Source of the DNA: Albugo candida | Taxonomy: Eukaryota > Oomycota > Peronosporomycetes > Albuginales | NCBI GenBank assembly: GCA_040437565.1 | Contig: JBDOQK010000041.1 | Location: 62,001 to 126,000 of the forward strand | Reading direction: 5' to 3' | Length of the DNA stretch: 64,000 nucleotides | Shown: positions 57,484 through 64,000 of the stretch, piece by piece | How positions within the stretch are numbered: the first letter of the stretch is position 1 | Layout of the letters: every line of letters begins with the position of its first letter | The notes under the pieces: generated by a model | What the model was told of the DNA's origin: nothing | What the model saw: only the letters and a program-made list of their open reading frames with translations | Databases searched by the model: none | Made by a program: the position numbers and the translations under genes

Positions 57484-59623
57484 TCATTGCAAGAGATTGC
57501 GACGTGCACGTTTCATATGATCTCCCCATTGACCCCCTTGGGCCGAAGTTAATCGATACACCAATTCTTCTTCGGTAATCGCTTCAGCCAAATTCACCAG
57601 CGTCCCGAGAACTGTCTGTATGTAATTCGCGCAGTTCTTATCCGGACGTGGACATTTATAATTCCAAAGCCCTTTTTCCGGATTGAAGCCTATTTCCACG
57701 ATACAAATACGACGTTGTGCATTTTGGATCACTTTTTGTACCGCTGGGACATCTTTTGGATCCAGTATGATAACTGCATCCAAATCAATTCGTGTGTTAT
57801 CGGGACCTCCACAGCTTAGTGAGACTCGATTCGTTTCGGTGTGTACGCTCACAGCCACATCGATTGTGATCAAATCCGCCCATTTCCACTTGAGGTACTC
57901 TTTGTGTGTGTTGGAAACATACGGCGTATTGGGACAGAAAATAATTCCATCGGTGAAATGAACTCGTTTCTCATCGTCGTAGATTCTAGCCACGCTATGA
58001 TCTCTTTTCTGCACTCGCTGAATCTGCCGCAAGACGTCCGCGAGATGTCGTAATGGAACCCATCGCTTTTTCAAAATCGTTAAAATTGCGTGTCGACTGA
58101 TTCCGTGCTCTCGCATACCTGCCGCATACGGGCCACTATGGAGACAAAAAACGTGACATGTAAGCGCATTGGAAGATGGAAGCGAAACTTACTTTTCAGA
58201 CAGAAAATCATTCAAAATTTGCAGTCGTTCCGTAAACGTTTTGCTGACATGAGAGTCATTTTCTGTGGGTCCGGTGGCAATGATATCAAAAGCCATAAAA
58301 ACATAACGCTTTTCTTTTTGATGAAACTTTCACAAAAGTGTACAATCAAATAAAAATCGTCGAGTCATGTGGACGTACCACAAATTCCCCGTCGAGAACG
58401 GTTCCTTCTGGAAGAACGAGTTTGAGTTGATCGATTCCGCATGTCGTATAGGCCGCATTCGATCGGTCTACTAGCACTGTGGATCCTCCAGCCACAACGA
58501 GAAAATAACGCACGCCGTCGGTTTTCTCGGAAACGTGGTACTCTCCTTTCTTAACGAACGGAATGTGCCATCGAGCAAAACCGACTGGCATCGTGCCGTT
58601 GAATCGATTTCGATTTCCACCAAGTCGTTTACTATACGCATTCTGCAACTCGGATGCTGCCAAGGAATCCCAACTCGTTTTATATGCTTGACCAACATGC
58701 GGCATGAAAAATCGTACCCATTTCCACAGGATCGAAGCATGATTGATCGCTTTGTTCAAACTCCTGTCCCCGTCATCACTCTGTTGCAGCCATTCTTGTG
58801 TCAATGCATTCGTCAGTTCTAATTCTACTTCGTGTATTTTTTTCTTCTGACCAAATTCCACCGACACTTCAGTCATATCCATGTGGATGTCTTTTCCAAT
58901 CGCTGAGGTTCGATCTCTCAATCGTAAATTCTCCGCGTCTTGTTTCAAAGCTTCCTCGTTTTCCACTGTTTTGAGTGCACCTTCACACGCGACCGAAATA
59001 CGACAATCATACGAGCAATGCGGTAGGAAAATATTAAGTGATCCAAGACGCTTCTTTTCCTGCAAATGACTCGGTTTTGGACCATCTTTGTGATCATAAC
59101 TTATCAGCCGTTTACCATCAGATATCTCATAAACTGTGCTTTTCTCTGTGCGTTCCAAAAACTCGCCACTTTTGCATAAATGGCTTAACCCTTTGAGAAA
59201 TACGGGAAATTCTTGTGCGTGGACGCCAGATACGAATTTAGCGCCATATTTTCGCATTTGTTCTTCCGTAAGAACGATCGATGCGCCAACATTTTCTTGT
59301 GAAGGAAGACATCGCAACTCGGTTAAATACGAAGTGATTTTTCCAAAGCGTAATTCAATCTCAATTTCTGTGTCAAAACTCTGCTGATCGATTCTATCAC
59401 GAAACGACTGCAAAAAGTCTGCGATAGCGATATCGGGAGCTTTTGAATTGTTGTCAATAGGAATGCATTGACGACGTCCAGCCGTGATTTCAGCCAGTTT
59501 CGTTTCTGCCTTGCTTGCAGAGAAGGCAGAACTATTTGTTTTTTCCAGCGAGGAGACCACATGGTTCAAATCCACGCACTGACGCTTGCCACTCGATATG
59601 TTTTCATGAGAACGCGCAAGCAT
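57484..59623 (-). CDS. Bifunctional mRNA-capping enzyme: TTM triphosphatase fused to guanylyltransferase
   Basis: Three exons, 59623-58379, 58308-58193 and 58135-57484, give 670 aa. The N-terminal half (about 65-300) is a Cet1-type triphosphate-tunnel metalloenzyme: IEIELRFGKI (metal-binding ExExRFG strand), RISVACE and VELELTNAL strands. The C-terminal half is a guanylyltransferase: SEKTDGVRYFL (motif I, lysine nucleophile), TVLDGEFV (motif III), RYVFMAFDIIA, HFTDGIIFCPNTPY, LKWKWADLITIDV (motif V) and IVEIGFNPEKGLWNYKCPRPDK (split here for brevity into the motif VI region). The protein removes the RNA gamma-phosphate and adds GMP in the nucleus. Animals and plants use a cysteine-phosphatase triphosphatase, and yeasts keep Cet1 as a separate protein, so the fusion of a TTM domain is notable. 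It is divergent with the next gene, 34 bp between starts. Confidence 0.9.
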
Positions 59624-59657
59624 TGGTTAAGGGGTGGAATTGAATGAGGTACGGTAC

Positions 59658-61757
59658 ATGGATGGGATGACGGCAATACAATGCAGCGACTTTGGAGCTT
59701 GTTTAGAGCGGGTGATGCAGCTTGAGATCAATGAAGCCATCAATGAGATAGATAGAGTATCGAATGAGCATGTAGTATCTGGTGGAGGTACTTTAGAGGA
59801 ATATCAAATGATTGCAAAGGCATATTCCGAGTTGAGAGAATTTAATAGAGCCATTACTTGGTACAAAAAAGGTGGACATCGCCTCTAAAGTTTGACGCCT
59901 TTTACTCACAGGAAACCAACGATGTAGGTCTAGAACGGTATCCAAACGATCTACAATTGACGAATGGATTACAGAATGCGCGATTGCTCGTGCTGGAGAA
60001 TTTGGAAAGCGATAGCGACCCAGAGTCTGAATCGATAGACGACAGAAGAATGGAGACGACTCAGACGATCACAACTAGCAACTCGCGAGAACTGACGTTA
60101 CATCCGTTTGATGGTCCTTCTGATTCTCAATGTACGGAGCCCACAGTCATCTCCAAGATAATGAATCATATCAAGTGTATACGATTATTCCATCTGATTG
60201 TATACTATACACTATTGGAATTACTCAATTTATGGCAGTTCACAATTGGTGCGAGTTTCATTGCGATGGGTGCAGGCATCCACGTGATACTTCGAAGTTA
60301 TTCGATGATGATGATCTCCATCGTTGCGGTTTGTGTCGCTCATTCTCGATTGAGAAAATTTGCATCTGTTTATGTGTATACCTGGCTCAAAAGCTCGGAT
60401 GACAAACTAGGGATTATCGATTGGATTCCAAACATTTCAATTTCTCTTCCGCTCATCTTAAAAATCGTGGGTCAGATCAAATTTCAATTGTTCCTTCATC
60501 AAAATTGGTGTTTGGAAATGTTTGTGACGATATTGACCGGATTATTTTTGTACTTTTCGAGACGATCGGATAGCTGGGAACATGTTGTACGAGGCAAAGG
60601 GCTTAGAGTAATTGCGTATATCGTGACTCTGTTATATTGGGGTGCATGGTGCGGGCACTGGAAGAGCTGCATTCATTTGCTTGGAACAGCTCTTGTTGAG
60701 ACAGGAAGCGTTGTTCTCAACTCTTTGAACACAAACTCGGTACTAAGTGTGACAAAACGTGCGTGGCAACGAGTTTGGGATGACGTCTACGAGAAAATGT
60801 CAGGAAATATTGATTTCGACGTATACTTTTTGATGGGATTATCGCAATGTATAATGGAATTCTGGCAAACACCAACCACATTTTCACTCGACATGCTGCA
60901 AACAATGCTACAAAACTCAGTAGCGACCATGGAAACTTCAGCTGTGAATCTCTTTCGACCCGAAATACAACGACTCAAAGATCAGATTGGTGACATACAA
61001 TCAAACTCGGACGATTTATTTTTTTTGACTCAATATCTCAAGCAGAAAGTAAAAACAATGCCACCTTCCAAGTGGCTGGCAGTGTTAGGTAAGAGAAAAA
61101 TGCTTGTGTCAGTAATGAATCTCGATTCGAAACTTGATTTTCATAGGCTTGGTGGCACGTCGCTGCCCTTCGTATTTGGTGTTGTTCTGGTTGATCACAT
61201 TTCAAGGCATCCTACCGATTGCATTAGCACCATTTCTTTTTGTGGAATGGCCGCATGCAAACGACACATTTACCAAATACCAAGACAATTTGCTTTTCGC
61301 TTTGGATGGATATGAAATTCTACTAATGGAGTCACCTCTCTTGGCAATATGGTCCAAATACAAATCCGCGATAAACGCACTGGAAACTAGTCTTACCTTC
61401 TCAAAAGCAGCCCAGACTGGAACAAAACTAATACAAAGTACATATCGAATCGGGTACATTGTATTTGCATGATGTCGGCGTCCTACTCACACTTGTGCGA
61501 CAGAAAACTGGTGCAATTCGCCAAGGAATGGCACCAGCAAGGTTTCGTATCTGTTGATAAATTACCGGACCACCTTACGAGTATTTTTCTTTTGGCAAAA
61601 GAGTCAATGTAAGTTCTTTGTCAAATGCGGTCATCTGCTTATCTGACGTTCTTATGAAAGAGTACTTCGAGAGAGTTTGCAGTCGTTATCACTGAGCACG
61701 CAAATACAACAAGCAAAGGAGTATATGAGCCGATGGTGGTCCGGCACGAGCGAGTAG
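59658..61757 (+). CDS. TPR-like, multi-pass membrane protein of unknown function
   Basis: Five exons: 59658-59871, 59928-61088, 61147-61453, 61504-61608, 61661-61757. They give 627 aa with all phases matching. The frame opens at a GTG (59634) but the first ATG is at 59658. The first 80 residues form one or two TPR-like helical pairs (LEEYQMIAKAYSELREFNRAI, WYKKGLERYPNDLQLTNG). An acidic linker (ESDSDPESESIDD) precedes about six to eight hydrophobic segments (FTIGASFIAMGAGIHVIL, MMISIVAVCVAH, MFVTILTGLFLYF, VIAYIVTLLYWGAW, LVLFWLITFQGILPIALAPF). I do not recognise the family; a DnaJ/TPR-type membrane protein is possible but no J domain is present. Convergent with the CAMK kinase. Confidence 0.7.
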
Positions 61758-61872
61758 GAAATATAGGAAAGTATAGCTCTATTGGCAAACAAATATTTAT
61801 AATGAACTCTACACATAAGCAAAAGTAAGCATTGATGCGTCTATGATAGATGTAGCCCCATCGCGTTGGAAT

Positions 61873-63204
61873 TTACGTAAATCTTCGTTTTTGATTGAAT
61901 CGCCTCATTTCATGAATGGCAGAGGATAATGGTTTGTCATTGTAGGCGTCAGACTGCCCTTTGATCCACGGATGCTCTAGAGCCATTGTAGCGCTGTATC
62001 GGTCATGAGGGGTGACATTGAGAAGATTGCGTATCAGATGTTTGGCTGTTTGATCAAAATCTCATTAAGGCACTTTCATCATCTGAGCGACATCGCAAAC
62101 CTGCACTTGAGACGTTTGTCCAGTAAGGATGCGGAAATTCCAAGGCACCAGCACGTATTTTTCGATAAACAGCCTCGAGTCCAGTCTCATCCTCGACAAA
62201 AGGTGGGAAGCCGCAAAGCCTAACATCAGAATTCGTGTTATCAAGCAATCAACTTGATATCAATCGTAGAGTACTTTACATGATGTAGACGACGACTCCA
62301 AGACTCCATAAATCGACTTTGCTGTCGTATCCCTCACCCTTTAATACTTCAGGTGCTACAGGCTGCCGCGTGAGATCGCATGCTAGATAAACGCAGAGTA
62401 CGCATACGCACCAACGTAATAATCAGTCCCACAGCTGGTATACGCTCTACCGCGGCCACGGGACCCTGCATCATCACCCTCTGGATCCAGTATCTTTGCA
62501 ATACCAAAGTCACTGATCTTGATATCTGCGCTGTTGTGACTCGCAAGTAAAATATTCTCAGGCTTGATATCACGATGTATGATGTTACAAGAATGTAAAT
62601 ATTCCAGCGCTTGTAAGACATTGGCCACAATCTGAGCTGCTTGTCGTTCGGAATAAACTCCCACACGTACAATTCGATCAAATAATTCTCCGCCAGTAAC
62701 TCTGCGACAAAAGGCGAATTAACATCAATATTGAAAAAATGAGCTGTGTTGTTACCTCTCCATGACCAGCAGTAAATCATTATCGCTTTCGTAAACTTCC
62801 TCCAAACTTATTATGTGAGGATGTTTGACCCGGAGAAGGACAGTGATTTCGTCCCGTAAACTATTCTTCTTCACACATAACGCTTTATTGATAACTTTGA
62901 CAGCATACACTTCTTGTGTCGACTTTTTTCTACACAAGTATACCATGGAGACAGCGCCACTGAATGATCGATTAGTTTTGTTTGTGTCTCAAGTGTTCAA
63001 GTACGAACCGTCCAAGAATTTCTCCGACTTCATACAAAGAATGGAACATTGCCGCACTATGGACATCCGCCAAACCTTGCGTCACTAAATGATCTTCCTC
63101 CTTGCGAAAGAACGCGGAAAGTGGTGGGGCTACCAAGTTTACATGTGATCAAGAAAATGACCCAACATTCTTGAGATACACAAACCAGAAAAATGAGCGG
63201 CCAT
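61873..63204 (-). CDS. CAMK-group serine/threonine kinase (CaMK-like)
   Basis: Seven exons: 63204-63186 (19 bp), 63129-63009, 62959-62756, 62701-62412, 62355-62280, 62219-62107, 62060-61873. They give 336 aa, an exact multiple of three. The glycine loop GEILGRGAVSMVYLC is restored by splicing exon 2 to 3. Then VYAVKVINKA (ATP lysine), ELFDRIV, HSCNIIHRDIKPENILL (catalytic Asp), ISDFGIAKIL, TSCGTDYYVAPEVL, DLWSLGVVVYIMLCGFPPF, YWTNVS and LLNVTPHDRYSATMALEHPW. Hinge and subdomain features fit CaMKI/DAPK-type kinases. The tail ends SSAIHEMRRFNQKRRF, a basic helix that could be a short calmodulin-binding segment; there are no EF hands, so it is not a CDPK. Confidence 0.88.
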
Positions 63205-63613
63205 TATAAAAATCGAGCACGGGTTCTCGTCAAGATCAATTGATCTCGTTACGCTGTATGAAGTGGAACGCTTCTAGCTTGTAAAACGCAAAATTGATGG
63301 TGTCGAAGCTATCCAAGATTCTGCTTGGCACAGTAGGTAGGAAAAGCACGAATGAACTAGACATGCACACGTAGAAAAGCATAAGGTACATATTGTGCAT
63401 CCGGAAAGCTACGAGTTCATACATGCGAAAAAAAGAGCCAGTCGTGTACGTCTTTGAAGCGAAGAAAGGCAGTGATCGCTAATTCCCTAAAAGAAGCGCT
63501 TGAGTGTACACCGTATACCAGCTTCCAGGAATTTATTGTATACTTGTAGTATAGAGCGTCACGAACGGGTTTACTGTTTGTAACAGTATACTTTAAAATC
63601 GGCACGGAAATCT
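63205..63613. other. Intergenic region upstream of the CAMK kinase
   Basis: Minus-strand frames at 63236-63424 and 63417-63632 lack conserved features and most likely lie in untranslated or intergenic DNA. Confidence 0.4.
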
Positions 63614-63671
63614 GACGTCTTATCATTGTCATGTACTTTACTTCAGATCAGCCGTATAACGGTTATCAAAA

Positions 63672-63771
63672 NNNNNNNNNNNNNNNNNNNNNNNNNNNNN
63701 NNNNNNNNNNNNNNNNNNNNNNNNNNNNNNNNNNNNNNNNNNNNNNNNNNNNNNNNNNNNNNNNNNNNNNN
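63672..63771. other. Assembly gap with overlapping flanks
   Basis: 100 N. 63614-63671 recurs as 63772-63829 (58 bp), covering the 3' end of the last gene. Confidence 0.95.
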
Positions 63772-63800
63772 GACGTCTTATCATTGTCATGTACTTTACT

Positions 63801-64000
63801 TCAGATCAGCCGTATAACGGTTATCAAAACAAGAAAAACGATCGAGAGTGCTAAAACACTGTACACCCAGGCTTTATGATGGAAAGGGCTCGAAAATGGA
63901 TTGTGTGTCGAAAGTGGCGCTTGCGGATTGACATCGCTGTTCTCCATGAGAAAATCACCCGCTTGAGATAGCTTTACTTGGTCGAGTTGCTGCCGTAATG
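63801..64000 (-). CDS. C-terminal membrane anchor of a protein extending past the right edge
   Basis: The minus-strand frame enters from the right edge and stops at 63801. The last 65 residues read QLDQVKLSQAGDFLMEN, a linker with NPFSSPFHHKAW, then a single hydrophobic helix (VYSVLALSIVFLVLITVI) and RLI at the end. Such a C-terminal helix with only three residues after it fits a tail-anchored or type I membrane protein of the secretory pathway. The N-terminal part is outside the window, so no family can be given. The final codons lie in the 58-bp sequence repeated around the gap. Confidence 0.6.
   Translation of the reverse strand, partial: LRQQLDQVKLSQAGDFLMENSDVNPQAPLSTHNPFSSPFHHKAWVYSVLALSIVFLVLITVIRLI

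Overview
This window reads as nuclear DNA of a compact, intron-bearing eukaryote, most likely an oomycete; a white-rust (Albugo) type genome is my best guess. The reasons are gene spacing of often under 150 bp, many GT..AG introns of about 42-75 bp, frequent divergent and convergent pairs, a moderately AT-rich composition, and a gene mix with CFAP20-type, UFMylation, RAD51 and Integrator proteins next to degraded LINE, DDE transposon and Ty3/Gypsy DNA. Species assignment is inference. I checked that the spliced coding lengths of most multi-exon models are multiples of three.

Layout. 1-13.2 kb is gene-dense: BRWD/PHIP-like WD40 protein (-, leaves the window), a two-domain CrcB/FEX-like membrane protein (+), an SRSF1-type SR protein (-), Integrator subunit 6 (-), RAD51 (+), DDRGK1 (-) and Rab7 (-). 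13.9-32.7 kb is a repeat-rich island: a decayed LINE (-), a decayed DDE transposase (+), an unidentified frame set, a 0.6-kb dispersed repeat, a broken chromodomain Ty3/Gypsy element (-) with a minisatellite at its upstream end, and relics of an EF-Tu gene and a UBR-type ubiquitin ligase. 32.8-40.3 kb is sparse: a CFAP20-domain protein, a small predicted secreted protein next to the second copy of the dispersed repeat, and an unresolved membrane-protein gene. 40.4-64 kb is gene-dense again: proteasome RPT3 (-), a FAM210/DUF1279-like mitochondrial protein (+), cornichon (-), two tandem PPR proteins (+), CLP1 (-) and snurportin (+) overlapping head to head, an AGC kinase (-), a bZIP factor (+), a fused mRNA-capping enzyme (-), a TPR/multi-pass membrane protein (+), a CAMK-type kinase (-) and the C-terminus of a membrane-anchored protein (-).

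How genes work together. Five genes act in nuclear RNA metabolism (SR protein, INTS6, CLP1, snurportin, capping enzyme). They are scattered among unrelated genes, so I see no operon-like system apart from the CLP1/snurportin start overlap. Rab7, cornichon and DDRGK1 act in endomembranes. The two PPR proteins and the FAM210-like protein are probably mitochondrial.

Assembly. There are 14 runs of 100 N. Ten of them carry the same sequence on both sides (34 to 980 bp), so several apparent duplications are unmerged contig overlaps. I saw no clear new defence or mobile system. The best leads are the CLP1/snurportin overlap, two candidate mini-introns, the E2F-like site at RAD51, the dispersed repeat abutting a secreted-protein gene, and the triphosphatase-guanylyltransferase fusion.
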